The notes: generated from the sequence alone by a model not told the origin. Counted from the stretch's first letter, positions 37,805-45,996 are shown. The stretch is 64,000 bases of DNA from an uncultured Muribaculaceae bacterium (GCA_944320595.1 CALUIB010000003.1:62001-126000), one strand, 5' to 3'. Program-made: numbers and translations.

Positions 37805-37843
37805 GATAGTGAGCCTTGCGGCCCTGCGCCGCAAGTCACTATC
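37805..37843 (+). terminator. Long stem-loop directly after phoU
   Basis: GATAGTGA plus CTTGCGGC (37805-37812, 37815-37822) pair with GCCGCAAG plus TCACTATC (37828-37843), leaving only a 2-base bulge and a 5-base loop. The T-tract is weak (TATTCAT), so it may act with the second hairpin downstream. Confidence 0.7.
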
Positions 37844-37864
37844 TATTCATAATTCAATGCAACG

Positions 37865-37910
37865 AGCCGGGGGAATGGCATAATATACGCCACTCCCCCG
37901 GCTTAATTTT
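37865..37910 (+). terminator. Second terminator downstream of phoU
   Basis: AGCCGGGGGAATGGC (37865-37879) pairs with GCCACTCCCCCGGCT (37889-37903) with one mismatch, followed by TAATTTTC. Confidence 0.85.
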
Positions 37911-38126
37911 CTCCGCCTTTAAATGGGAAATAAATCGGGAGAGACATTCGACTTCACTGGTTCTCAATAGTTTTTGGGGTAGGTACAAAAAAAAAATTAA
38001 TTGTCATCACGACAACTAATCTTCAACTTAAAATCTAATACCATGAAAAAACCGATACAAAAGTATGCTATATATCCATGCTGTGCAACATATAAGGCAC
38101 TTTTTTTCTTTAATTTTGCATTTTTT
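37911..38126. other. Gene-free A+T-rich spacer
   Basis: It contains poly-A and poly-T runs (38 bases around 37987-37998 and 38100-38107). An open frame across it is low-complexity and runs antisense into the DUF4836 gene. I see no convincing gene or RNA here. Confidence 0.5.
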
Positions 38127-38160
38127 AAAACAAAAGCCCCGTTTTGGGGCTTTTGTTTTA
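38127..38160. terminator. Bidirectional terminator between phoU region and DUF4836 gene
   Basis: AAAACAAAAGCCCC pairs with GGGGCTTTTGTTTT around a short loop; both sides supply T-tracts. It begins 17 bases downstream of the DUF4836 gene on the - strand. Confidence 0.88.
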
Positions 38161-38176
38161 ATTTGACAACAGTTGT

Positions 38177-39667
38177 TTACATTTGTGCATTGGCGATTAT
38201 TGTCAACAGGGTTTCAAGAATATTGTCGCCTTGCGGTTCCTCGACCACAAGTTTTACGCTTGCCGAAGTGTTGTCGATGGTGCGGCCTTCGAGGTATGCG
38301 CTAAACTTCAAGTTTGGCGCAAAAGACGCAAGCATGGAATTTGCCCGCGAACCGTTGCGCAAATTGGCATACGCTCCACCGGCAGTTGACTCGAATATGC
38401 CACGAGCAAGGTCATCGTCATACATACTTTCGGCAACCTTTTGCGGAGACGTGCGGAAGTAGAAGAACCCGTCGGCCGAGCCAAAAGCCACAGCGACATC
38501 GCTCGAAATGCTCACCACATATTCATTGCCCATACGGGTGCATTTAATAAATCCCATTTGATTAATCGACGATTGCAACTTTTGGCACAATTCGTCGGCC
38601 TTGCCAGTCTTAATTGCCCCGTATATTTGCGGTATCGACGAGCGGTTTAACATTTGGTCAACATAATTGTAGCCAATGGTCACCGGGCCGTCGATACTTG
38701 CTATGTAGCCCTTTATTTCATCGGCAGTAACAAACGGATTGGCCTTCATGTTCGCAAACATGACATTGAATGCCTCTACCTTCAGCAACTCTTCACCTTT
38801 TACCGAGCCTGAGAATACAAGCTGCATATCGGCTGGTATGAACTTCAACCCCTCGGCCGACGGCTTGCCCATGATGGATTCCATCTGCTTTGTAGCCTCA
38901 TTCTCATCGACAAACGATGCGTATTGCATTTCCACGTCACCTTTGTTGAAATTAAGCGTACCACCTATGCCACGGAACGATTTAAGGTAATCGGCAAACA
39001 TATTGCCATAAATCTGGGTTATGGTCTGACGACTGCCTGACATTTCAAACAGTTTTTGGTAGTCGGCATAGAATGCTGCATCCACCTTGCGGCCAAGCAT
39101 CTCCATTGCATCGGCATTGCTTTCGATGGAATTTTCATAACCGTTGGTGACGAGGTTCTTGACGAGTGCTTCGGCAGCACCCGACTCGGCTGGCTGGCGA
39201 GGTGTGGCGCACACAAAGTATGCGTCGGTAATCATAAGCCATGTGCCGTTGGTCTCCATCTTGTCAATTGCACCGTCGGTTTCCATTCCGGCTCCGGCCT
39301 GTTTTTCCACGTAAGCCTTGAAAGCCGTGCGGTCGGCCACGGGCACTATGCCCACAGCCTCAAAGTCGCTTGAGCCGAAAACATATATCTTCCGCGAGAA
39401 GTCAACCCCGGCCTTGGCAAAATCGGCCAGTTCCTGCTTGTCGTTTCCCGACATACCTTTTTCCACGAGCGATTTGTAGGAATCGGGAAATACCACTTCC
39501 CCTCCCTCGATTTTTACGCCAGCCTTGCCGATGATGCTTTCGCCGTCGATGGCTGCCACATAGGTGGCATCGGCCGGAATCATGGAAGTGGCATCCTTGC
39601 CCTCTTCCTTACACGAAACAAACACCATTGCCACTGCAAGCAGCAGCATTAATCCTAACTTTTTCAT
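38177..39667 (-). CDS. DUF4836 family lipoprotein
   Basis: 496 residues with a lipoprotein signal (LMLLLAVAMVFVSCKEEG). The start of the mature part, MIPADATYVAAIDGESIIGKAG, and the closing LLTIIANAQM are typical of DUF4836 proteins. These are Bacteroidetes envelope lipoproteins built from two similar alpha/beta halves (compare GGTLNFNKGDVEMQYASF with the C-terminal NLKFSAYLEGRTID). There are no enzyme motifs. It is a single gene with a terminator on the 3' side. The function of the family is unknown to me. Confidence 0.85.
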   Translation of the reverse strand: MKKLGLMLLLAVAMVFVSCKEEGKDATSMIPADATYVAAIDGESIIGKAGVKIEGGEVVFPDSYKSLVEKGMSGNDKQELADFAKAGVDFSRKIYVFGSSDFEAVGIVPVADRTAFKAYVEKQAGAGMETDGAIDKMETNGTWLMITDAYFVCATPRQPAESGAAEALVKNLVTNGYENSIESNADAMEMLGRKVDAAFYADYQKLFEMSGSRQTITQIYGNMFADYLKSFRGIGGTLNFNKGDVEMQYASFVDENEATKQMESIMGKPSAEGLKFIPADMQLVFSGSVKGEELLKVEAFNVMFANMKANPFVTADEIKGYIASIDGPVTIGYNYVDQMLNRSSIPQIYGAIKTGKADELCQKLQSSINQMGFIKCTRMGNEYVVSISSDVAVAFGSADGFFYFRTSPQKVAESMYDDDLARGIFESTAGGAYANLRNGSRANSMLASFAPNLKFSAYLEGRTIDNTSASVKLVVEEPQGDNILETLLTIIANAQM

Positions 39668-39709
39668 AACATTTACGTTTAGGTGTTTAAAAAATATTCT
39701 GATATTGCA

Positions 39710-39737
39710 GTAGAGACGCGATTAATCGCGTCTCTAC
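39710..39737. repeat. 28-bp perfect palindrome of the GTAGAGACG type
   Basis: GTAGAGACGCGATT is followed immediately by its reverse complement. It sits 12 bases beyond the glgB stop codon and before DUF4836. It could terminate glgB (- strand), but a related element also occurs at 56592-56621, suggesting a dispersed repeat family. Confidence 0.8.
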
Positions 39738-39748
39738 TTGATTTTATA

Positions 39749-41794
39749 TTATTCGGTCTTTTTGCAACGGCCACGACGCTTGCGAGCCATCTTCAGCACC
39801 TGCGCCGAACGGGCGGGCAGGTAGAGCTTGAGCCAGCCAAGTCCGTGGGGAGCATAAAGCGGGTCGTCTTGCGTGAAGTGGTGGACGCTTTCATCGATGT
39901 TGCCATAACCTCCATACCGCTTGTCATCGCTGTCAAACACGCCGTCGTATTCTCCCACAGGGGCAAGAATGCCATAATCGGTGAACGACTTTGTGGGGCT
40001 AAAGTTATAGATAAACACGTAATCCCCGCGCTTGTAGGCCAGTACCTGGTCGTCGTCCTTGTCCCATAATTTCTCGATGGGCAGTGCTTGGAAGTTCTTG
40101 ATGCCTGCCACCAGGTGTATCATGTCGTTGTCGAAGTTGTTCAGGAACTGGTACTTCAAGTCCTTGCGGTCAACCAAGTCCCACTGGCGGCGGGCATACT
40201 TGTAACTCCAGCCGTTCCCTTCGCGCGGGAAGTCAATCCATTCGGGATGGCCAAACTCGTTGCCCATGAAGTTAAGGTAGCCGCCATTGATGGTAGTGCA
40301 CGTCACAAGTCGTATCATCTTGTGCAGTGCCATGCCGCGGTCCACGGTCATATTGTTATCGCCCACGGTCATGTGCCAGTACATCTCGCTGTCGATTAGG
40401 CGGAATATTATGGTCTTGTCGCCCACCAGTGCCTGGTCATGGCTTTCGGCATAACTCACAGTCTTCTCGTTATAACGGCGGTTGGTGAGTTCCCAGAATA
40501 TCGAGGTCGGATGCCAGTCTTCGTCTTTTTTCTCCTTGATGGTCTTTATCCAGTAGTCGGGTATGCCCATTGCCATGCGGTAGTCGAATCCCATGCCGCC
40601 GTCCTTGAATTTCAGTGCCAGCCCTGGCATTCCGCTCATCTCCTCGGCTATGGTTATGGCATTGGGGTTCACCTGGTGAATGAGCAGGTTGGCAAGCGTC
40701 AAGTAAGTGATAGCGTTGGTGTCCTCGGCACCGTTGTAGTAGTCGTCATACGAACTGAACCCTTGCCCTAAGCCGTGGTTGTAATAAAGCATCGACGTAA
40801 CGCCGTCGAAACGGAAACCGTCGAAGTGGTATTCTTCGAGCCAGAACTTGCAGTTCGAGAGCAGGAAGTGCAGCACCTCGTTCTTGCCATAATCAAAGCA
40901 CAGCGAATCCCATGCCGGATGCTCGCGGCGACCGTCGCCATAGAAGTAAAGGTCGTAGCTACCGTCGAAACGGCCAAGGCCCTCCACTTCGTTCTTCACG
41001 GCGTGCGAGTGCACGATGTCCATTATCACGGCAATGCCCATCTTGTGCGCCTCGTCGATGAGCTTTTTCAGCTCGTCGGGAGTGCCGAAACGGCTCGATG
41101 CAGCATAGAAACTCGACACATGGTAGCCAAACGAGCCGTAATACGGGTGTTCCTGTATGGCCATTATCTGTATTGCGTTATAGCCATCGGCGGCCACACG
41201 CGGAAGTATGTTCTTGCGGAACTCCTCGTATGTACCCACGCGCTCGGCATCCTGCGCCATGCCTATGTGGCACTCGTAGATGAGCAGCGGCGACACATTG
41301 GGCTTGAACTCCTTAACCTTGAAACGGTAAGGACGAGCCGGAGCCCACACCTGTGCCGAGAATATGAGCGTCTGCTCGTCTTGCACCACGCGGCGAGCGT
41401 ATGCCGGAATGCGCTCGCCTTCGCCGCCATCCCATTTCATCTTCAGCTTGTACAGGTCACCATGTTTCAGTTTGTCGGCGGCGAGCGTTATCTCCCACAC
41501 ACCGTTGTCTATGCGCATGAGCGCATAGTCTTCGCGCTCGGTCCAGTCGTTGAACGAGCCTATCATATATATAGCCGTGGCATGCGGAGCCCATTCACGG
41601 AATACCCATCCGCCACGGGTCTTGTGCAGTCCGAAATAATTATGGGCGTTGGCAAAGTCGTCGAGCGACATTTTGCCGCCCCCGGTCAATTCCTTTTCCT
41701 TACGAATCACGTCTTCGTGCCTGCCGTTGATGGCATCGGCGTATGGCTCAAGCCACGGGTCATTCTTGATTATCGGAAGAACCTTCTTTTTCAT
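39749..41794 (-). CDS. glgB: 1,4-alpha-glucan branching enzyme
   Basis: 681 residues. It introduces alpha-1,6 branches in glycogen. The N-terminal CBM48 domain (FGLHKTRGGWVFREWAPHATAIYMIGSFNDW region) is followed by a GH13 barrel. The catalytic Asp lies in GFRFDGVTSM, the acid/base Glu in ITIAEEMSGMPG, and the third Asp in VSYAESHDQALVGDK. It resembles the eukaryotic-type GH13 branching enzymes common in Bacteroidales (DPWLEPYADAINGRH start, NEFGHPEWIDFPREGNGWS). The C-terminus ends in a short basic tail (RKRRGRCKKTE). Confidence 0.95.
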   Translation of the reverse strand: MKKKVLPIIKNDPWLEPYADAINGRHEDVIRKEKELTGGGKMSLDDFANAHNYFGLHKTRGGWVFREWAPHATAIYMIGSFNDWTEREDYALMRIDNGVWEITLAADKLKHGDLYKLKMKWDGGEGERIPAYARRVVQDEQTLIFSAQVWAPARPYRFKVKEFKPNVSPLLIYECHIGMAQDAERVGTYEEFRKNILPRVAADGYNAIQIMAIQEHPYYGSFGYHVSSFYAASSRFGTPDELKKLIDEAHKMGIAVIMDIVHSHAVKNEVEGLGRFDGSYDLYFYGDGRREHPAWDSLCFDYGKNEVLHFLLSNCKFWLEEYHFDGFRFDGVTSMLYYNHGLGQGFSSYDDYYNGAEDTNAITYLTLANLLIHQVNPNAITIAEEMSGMPGLALKFKDGGMGFDYRMAMGIPDYWIKTIKEKKDEDWHPTSIFWELTNRRYNEKTVSYAESHDQALVGDKTIIFRLIDSEMYWHMTVGDNNMTVDRGMALHKMIRLVTCTTINGGYLNFMGNEFGHPEWIDFPREGNGWSYKYARRQWDLVDRKDLKYQFLNNFDNDMIHLVAGIKNFQALPIEKLWDKDDDQVLAYKRGDYVFIYNFSPTKSFTDYGILAPVGEYDGVFDSDDKRYGGYGNIDESVHHFTQDDPLYAPHGLGWLKLYLPARSAQVLKMARKRRGRCKKTE

Positions 41795-41831
41795 GCTGTT
41801 ATTATTTTAGAGGTTACAGTATTAGCTGCTA

Positions 41832-41862
41832 CAAAGATAGTATAAGGCAAGCGCAAGACAAA
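41832..41862 (-). promoter_or_regulatory. Promoter of glgB
   Basis: On the - strand, TTTG, a 19-base spacer and TATCTTTG form a consensus pair. The spacer TCTTGCGCTTGCCTTATAC resembles the spacers at 55286-55316 and 57771-57802. The predicted transcript begins about 30 bases before the glgB ATG. Confidence 0.8.
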
Positions 41863-42162
41863 ACAAATGCGTTTGTTTTTTCCCATTAGCTTTGCCCAAG
41901 TTTTATCATTCAATAAAAATAGGAATAATTTTCCAAAGTTTCCGACATTGCGCATTAAAAAAACTTGTGAAAACAGGCCGCAAGCACTTTGGAACATACC
42001 GCATGGCCGATAGGCTTAAAATAAACAACATCGCTAATTGGCTATATTTTCAGAAAAATAGAACAATATTCTCAAAAAATGTTAAGACTAATTAAACTTT
42101 TAGGATTTCTATTTATAGTTTATTTAATTTGCAATCGTAAAATTTCAAACCAGTGAATCAAT
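41863..42162. other. Gene-free A+T-rich spacer
   Basis: It is a divergent spacer upstream of glgB and the PepSY-like gene. A 67-codon open frame at 41892-42095 has no recognisable features and is probably chance. A weak -7-like TTAATTTG at 42124-42131 could serve the downstream gene. Confidence 0.5.
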
Positions 42163-43488
42163 ATGAAAACGACAAGACATTTATTCTTAACATTGGTTGC
42201 TTGCATGGCCGTGCTGATGGCGGCTTGCAGCGACGATGATGGCCAAAAGCCCTCAAGCGGAACAATTCCCGACAATGTGGTGGCTGCTTTCAACAGCCAA
42301 TACCCCGATGCCTCGAATGTGAGCTGGAAGATTAAAGGCGAATATGCCGTTGCCAGTTTTACTATCGATGAAACACGAAGCTCCGAGGCCGGCCGAAACC
42401 GCGCGTGGTATCACCTTAGCGACGGACGGTGGGCGATGAGCGACTTCGACATACCATACGCAATGCTGCCCGAGGCTGTGAAGACGGCCTTCGAGGGGTC
42501 GGAATATGCGCAGTCGCCATGGCGCATCGACGATGACGACGTAGAGGTGATAACCCGCCACGGATATGACGAGACGCTATATGTTATCGACGTGGAGAAA
42601 AACGAAAATGGCACAGAGACCGAAGTGGAGTTGTATTACACCGCCGATGGAATATTGGTCAACACCATCGTAGATGCCGAGCGTGACAACGACCACAGCG
42701 ATATGCTGCCTGGCAACTCTCCGACAACTATAACCGAATGGATAAACCAGCATTTCCCCGGTGCACGCATCATAGACGTGGATGAAGAGGACGGAGGCAT
42801 TGAAGTTGACCTGATATACGACGGGCTGAAGCACGAGGTAGTGTTCACCATTGCTGCACAATGGATATATACCAAAGTGGAATATGGCCGCCGCAACATG
42901 GGGCTGATAGAACAAGTGGTGATTGATGCCTTGAGGACATCGGAACACTACACATCGGATGCCAATATCGACGACATCGACCGGTACGAGACAGCAGCAG
43001 GCGACACATTCTATTGTTTTGAACTCGAAACGCGTTTCGACGATGACATTGAGGTGTACATCTCCGTCAGCGGCGAGGTACTGTCGGGAAGACCATCATT
43101 TGGCAACACGGGCGGTGCTGCCGTTAACAGCGACATCGAGGCTTTCATCGCCGACCGTTACCCCGGAGCCATTATTGTTGAAAAAGACAACGACGATGGC
43201 TACATAGAGGTGGAAATCAGGCACGACGGCATCGAGAAAGAAGTGATATTCAACGGTCGCCATGAGTGGATTTGCACAAAGTGGGAAATCTCGCGTGGCC
43301 GCCTGCCCGAGGAGATTGTGAACGTGATAGTCAATGCCGGGTACTCGATGCATCAAATCGACGATGACGACATCGACGTGATTGAAACCGCCAATGCGCT
43401 CACTTACGAGGTGGAAGTGGAAGACCGCGGCGACGACATCAAATTAATAATAGTGAATGGCGTCATCGAGCGAGTTGTGAGAGATTAA
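42163..43488 (+). CDS. PepSY-like repeat lipoprotein
   Basis: 441 residues with a lipoprotein signal (ACMAVLMAACSDDDG). It contains at least three PepSY-like (beta-lactamase-inhibitor-like) repeats, each with the pattern hydrophobic-x-x-x-x-P-x-A-x-h followed by beta strands: NSQYPDASNVSWKIKGEYAVASF, NQHFPGARIIDVDEEDGGIEVDL and ADRYPGAIIVEKDNDDGYIEVEI. The protein is very rich in Asp/Glu. It is probably an envelope lipoprotein that binds a protein or ligand through these folds. Function is unknown. It stands alone, with a terminator 25 bases downstream. Confidence 0.87.
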   Translation: MKTTRHLFLTLVACMAVLMAACSDDDGQKPSSGTIPDNVVAAFNSQYPDASNVSWKIKGEYAVASFTIDETRSSEAGRNRAWYHLSDGRWAMSDFDIPYAMLPEAVKTAFEGSEYAQSPWRIDDDDVEVITRHGYDETLYVIDVEKNENGTETEVELYYTADGILVNTIVDAERDNDHSDMLPGNSPTTITEWINQHFPGARIIDVDEEDGGIEVDLIYDGLKHEVVFTIAAQWIYTKVEYGRRNMGLIEQVVIDALRTSEHYTSDANIDDIDRYETAAGDTFYCFELETRFDDDIEVYISVSGEVLSGRPSFGNTGGAAVNSDIEAFIADRYPGAIIVEKDNDDGYIEVEIRHDGIEKEVIFNGRHEWICTKWEISRGRLPEEIVNVIVNAGYSMHQIDDDDIDVIETANALTYEVEVEDRGDDIKLIIVNGVIERVVRD

Positions 43489-43512
43489 CCATCGTTATTT
43501 ACAATGTATTAT

Positions 43513-43550
43513 ACAGGGCGGTTCCCCCATGCCAGGGTGAACCGCCCTGT
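43513..43550 (+). terminator. Terminator after the PepSY-like gene
   Basis: ACAGGGCGGTTC (43513-43524) pairs perfectly with GAACCGCCCTGT (43539-43550); TGCTCTTT follows. Confidence 0.8.
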
Positions 43551-43623
43551 TGCTCTTTGCCCGAAACTGTCGCCGCATGCAAAAAAACGTAATTCGGGTA
43601 CAAATGCAACCGACATGAATGGC

Positions 43624-43631
43624 TATTTTTG
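43624..43631 (+). promoter_or_regulatory. -7 promoter box of the aldo/keto reductase gene
   Basis: TATTTTTG fits TAnnTTTG and lies 29 bases before the ATG at 43661. Confidence 0.55.
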
Positions 43632-43660
43632 CACAAACATTGTAACAACATTTTTTGTTT

Positions 43661-44755
43661 ATGGAATACCGCGAATTGCCTCATGGCGATGAACAGATAA
43701 GCATTATTGGCATAGGGTCGAGCGCACTTGGCTCGGCCGAGGAAAACGAAATAGAACGCACAGTAGCCGCGGCTGTGGAAGCTGGGGTGAACTACTTCGA
43801 CATGGCCACGGCCACAGCTCGCCCGTTTGCCCCCTACGGCAGGGTGCTTAGCGGCTGCCGCAGCCAAGTGATGCTGCAAGTGCACTTCGGGGCTAATTAC
43901 GAGACAGGAGAATATGGCTGGACCACCGACCTCGACACGGTGAAGCGGTCTATCGACTGGCAATTGCACCAGTTGCAGACCGACTACATCGACTTCGGGT
44001 TTATCCATTGCATCGACAGCGACGAGGACTGGACGAAATACCTCGATGGCGGCATCCTCGACTACCTGCGGCAGATGAAGGCTACAGGCGTGGTGCGCCA
44101 CATAGGGCTGTCGTCGCACACGCCGTCGGTGGCAGGCCGCATTCTCGACACGGGGCTTGTGGATATGCTCATGTTCAGCATCAATCCCGGCTATGATTAC
44201 AGCCAAGGAGAGTTCGCATTCGGCAGCGCAGCCGAACGCATGGCACTATACCGCCGCTGCGAGGCCGAGGGCATTGGCATATCGGTGATGAAACCGTTCA
44301 GCGCAGGCCAGCTGCTCGATGCCAAAGTGTCACCCTTCGACCAGACACTCACGCGCTACCAGTGCCTGCAATACGCCTTAGACAAGCCGGGAGTGCTGAC
44401 CGTGCTGCCGGGAGTGCGTGGAATTGACGACCTTAACGACATCCTCGGTTTCTGCAATGCCACAGCCGAAGAACGCGACTACTCGGTGATAGGCACGTTC
44501 GCACCGCGCGAAGTTGAAGGCATGTGCGTGTATTGCAATCATTGCCAGCCTTGCCCACGGCACATCGATGTGGGGCTTGTGAACAAATATTACGACCTGG
44601 CTCGCGTGGGCGACACGCTTGCCGCCGACCATTACGCCAAGCTCGCAGTAAAGGCATCGGCCTGCGTCGCTTGCGGTCACTGCAACCACCGCTGCCCTTT
44701 CCACGTCGATCAAGTGGCTCGCATGGCCGAAATCACCGCCTACTTCGGCCAATGA
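43661..44755 (+). CDS. Aldo/keto reductase with ferredoxin-like [4Fe-4S] domain
   Basis: 364 residues from the ATG at 43661; the TTG two codons upstream is not preferred. Residues 1-260 form an aldo/keto-reductase barrel (IGIGSSALG, VNYFDMATA, DFGFIHCIDS, HIGLSSHTP, ISVMKPFSAGQ). The strand that carries the catalytic Lys in classical reductases reads VMLQVHFG here, as in the ferredoxin-linked subfamily, so it may not be a typical NADPH reductase. Two cysteine clusters follow, CVYCNHCQPCP and CVACGHCNHRCP, consistent with two [4Fe-4S] clusters. An electron-transfer oxidoreductase is inferred; substrate unknown. Confidence 0.88.
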   Translation: MEYRELPHGDEQISIIGIGSSALGSAEENEIERTVAAAVEAGVNYFDMATATARPFAPYGRVLSGCRSQVMLQVHFGANYETGEYGWTTDLDTVKRSIDWQLHQLQTDYIDFGFIHCIDSDEDWTKYLDGGILDYLRQMKATGVVRHIGLSSHTPSVAGRILDTGLVDMLMFSINPGYDYSQGEFAFGSAAERMALYRRCEAEGIGISVMKPFSAGQLLDAKVSPFDQTLTRYQCLQYALDKPGVLTVLPGVRGIDDLNDILGFCNATAEERDYSVIGTFAPREVEGMCVYCNHCQPCPRHIDVGLVNKYYDLARVGDTLAADHYAKLAVKASACVACGHCNHRCPFHVDQVARMAEITAYFGQ

Positions 44756-44809
44756 CAATATTTTTTGAAACATTTTCCCATTGCGCAAAAAGGCTGCAAT
44801 GCGCCTTTC

Positions 44810-44817
44810 TACCTTTG
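44810..44817 (+). promoter_or_regulatory. -7 promoter box of the tRNA array
   Basis: TACCTTTG matches TAnnTTTG and ends 15 bases before the first tRNA base. Confidence 0.65.
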
Positions 44818-44832
44818 CAGTGTCAAAACAAC

Positions 44833-44921
44833 GGAAACATGGGTGAGTGGACGAAACCGGCACACTGCTAACGTGCTGAGCCGCTACACAGGCTCCGAAG
44901 GTTCGAATCCTTCTGTTTCCG
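44833..44921 (+). tRNA. tRNA-Ser (GCT)
   Basis: 89 bases with a 7-bp acceptor stem (GGAAACA/TGTTTCC), D-stem GGT/ACC, anticodon loop CTGCTAA (anticodon GCT), a long variable arm GAGCC/GGCTC as expected for Ser, and T-loop TTCGAAT. The anticodon stem GCACA/CGTGC has an A-C mismatch next to the loop. CCA is not fully encoded (G then CAA). Confidence 0.9.
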
Positions 44922-44930
44922 CAACTGCAT

Positions 44931-45007
44931 GGCGAGGTAGCTCAATTGGATAGAGCAATTGCCTACGAAGCAATGGGTTGTGGGTTCGAGTCCCACCCTC
45001 GTCACCA
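44931..45007 (+). tRNA. tRNA-Arg (ACG)
   Basis: 77 bases with encoded CCA. Acceptor GGCGAGG/CCTCGTC (one G-T pair), canonical D-arm TAGCTCAATTGGATAGAGCA, anticodon stem ATTGC/GCAAT with loop CTACGAA (anticodon ACG), and T-arm GTGGG-TTCGAGT-CCCAC. It follows tRNA-Ser after 9 bases and precedes the Phe-type tRNA by 7. Confidence 0.96.
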
Positions 45008-45014
45008 CAAAGCA

Positions 45015-45090
45015 GGAACTGTGGCAGACGTGGTGTATGCACGGGACTGAAAATCCCGGGAACGTGGTCCGACTCCACGCGGTTCCACCA
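45015..45090 (+). tRNA. tRNA-Phe (GAA)-like, structurally divergent
   Basis: 76 bases with encoded CCA. Acceptor GGAACTG/CGGTTCC, anticodon stem CGGGA/TCCCG with loop CTGAAAA (anticodon GAA), and T-stem CGTGG/CCACG are intact. The T-loop is TCCGACT, so position 55 is C instead of the almost universal T. The D-stem keeps only three pairs (GCAG against ATGC), position 15 is C, and position 21 is T instead of A. It could be a functional but unusual tRNA-Phe or a decaying copy. Confidence 0.75.
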
Positions 45091-45187
45091 CACAAGGCAC
45101 AATGATACGGGGGGGAGAATCGCATTTTTACCCCCCTCCATAATGGCATATCGGCAAAATGCTTTTTTGCAACTGCCACCTCGGCGG

Positions 45188-45595
45188 TCACAGCAAGCAC
45201 AACAGTTTGCCCTTCAGTTTCGACAGCACCGACTTCAGTTCGGCTAATGCATCCCCGTCGGGCACTTCGTTGATTAATGACACGGCTTTTTCCACCAGTT
45301 CGCAGTCATCAGCTGTCAACGGGTTGCCATTAATTGAATAATCTGCATCGGCATACCTGTAATACTTGCCATCGTAAACCTCGATGGGCGCATTGTAGCC
45401 CAGTTTGTCCGACCTCATCATTTGCAAGTCACCTTGCACCGTCCTTTTCGACACCCCTTTGGCTATCCCTTCCATTTCGTAAAGTGCATCGGAGCAGGTA
45501 TCCACCAAGTCTTCTATAGTCCAAGTCCTGTACCTGTTCCTCAGGCACTTGTCTATTGTCTTATATCTTATTAATGCATTTTTATTTGTTGGCAT
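45188..45595 (-). CDS. WYL-type transcriptional regulator, apparently C-terminally truncated
   Basis: 135 residues. The start MPTNKNALIRYKTIDKCLRN and the helix-turn-helix stretch KGVSKRTVQGDLQMMRSDKLGYNAPIEV match the N-terminus of Bacteroidales WYL-domain regulators, which are normally about 300 residues or longer. Here the frame stops at 45188 after KLKGKLLCL, before any WYL ligand-binding domain, and no continuation was seen in other frames toward the tRNA array. It may be a remnant or a DNA-binding-only derivative. A one-mismatch promoter box (TATCCTTG, - strand) lies around 45649. Confidence 0.7.
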   Translation of the reverse strand: MPTNKNALIRYKTIDKCLRNRYRTWTIEDLVDTCSDALYEMEGIAKGVSKRTVQGDLQMMRSDKLGYNAPIEVYDGKYYRYADADYSINGNPLTADDCELVEKAVSLINEVPDGDALAELKSVLSKLKGKLLCLL

Positions 45596-45685
45596 GGCTT
45601 TACTTATTTTAATGATTGTTTTTTGTGATTAGTGCCATGCCGTATGCAAGGATAAAGGAACTGCGCCACTGGCAGGCACGAAAAA

Positions 45686-45715
45686 AGTCGGGAACTGTTG
45701 CGAACTTTCCCGACT
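45686..45715. terminator. Terminator of the 55-residue gene
   Basis: AGTCGGGAA (45686-45694) pairs with TTCCCGACT (45707-45715). On the - strand it is followed by TTTTTTCG, so it closes the gene at 45754-45921. Confidence 0.8.
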
Positions 45716-45753
45716 TTTCCTTCCTTTATCTTTGTCTTGTGTGGCGAATAACG

Positions 45754-45921
45754 TCAGTCGCCTGACTCGCCACTCAAAAGAAGGCCTGTTTCATATCGTC
45801 GGAACAGCCGCACAAACACACGTCGCCGCAAGCTGCTAAATCGGATGCCATAGCAACTTGCGCCGCAACTGCGTTGCAGACTGCTCCACAAGCCAATATT
45901 TACAAGACTTTCAATTTCCAT
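45754..45921 (-). CDS. Small basic protein, family not recognised
   Basis: 55 residues starting MEIESLVNIGLWSS, with a Cys pair (CGASC) and a basic C-terminal part (SSLRRRVFVRLFRRYETG). The ATG at 45921 lies 20 bases after a good TAACTTTG promoter box, and a terminator lies 38 bases after the stop, so the gene has its own complete transcription unit. That supports a real small gene rather than a chance frame. A longer frame starts before the promoter and is not used. Function is unknown. Confidence 0.5.
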   Translation of the reverse strand: MEIESLVNIGLWSSLQRSCGASCYGIRFSSLRRRVFVRLFRRYETGLLLSGESGD

Positions 45922-45941
45922 AACCTTCAAAATATCGTGTG

Positions 45942-45949
45942 CAAAGTTA
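45942..45949 (-). promoter_or_regulatory. -7 promoter box of the 55-residue gene
   Basis: TAACTTTG on the - strand, a consensus TAnnTTTG, sits 20 bases before the ATG at 45921. Confidence 0.65.
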
Positions 45950-45996
45950 CACATTAGCTGCGCAATCTTTCTGCACACCCCACAAAAAAATCCACA

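Noticed and set aside
38001-38462. + strand open frame of 153 codons
   Set aside because: It runs through a bidirectional terminator and then antisense into the DUF4836 gene; low-complexity translation.
40775-41845. + strand open frame of 356 codons opposite glgB
   Set aside because: Antisense to glgB; no motifs.
44868-45200. - strand open frame across the tRNA array
   Set aside because: It is an antisense translation of tRNA genes (for example RVGLEPTTH), a common false protein call.
44756-45690. Integrated mobile element at the tRNA array
   Set aside because: No integrase, transposase or repeated attachment sequence is visible in the window. Only indirect hints (truncated regulator, odd tRNA) exist, so it is reported as a finding but not as a mobile element.
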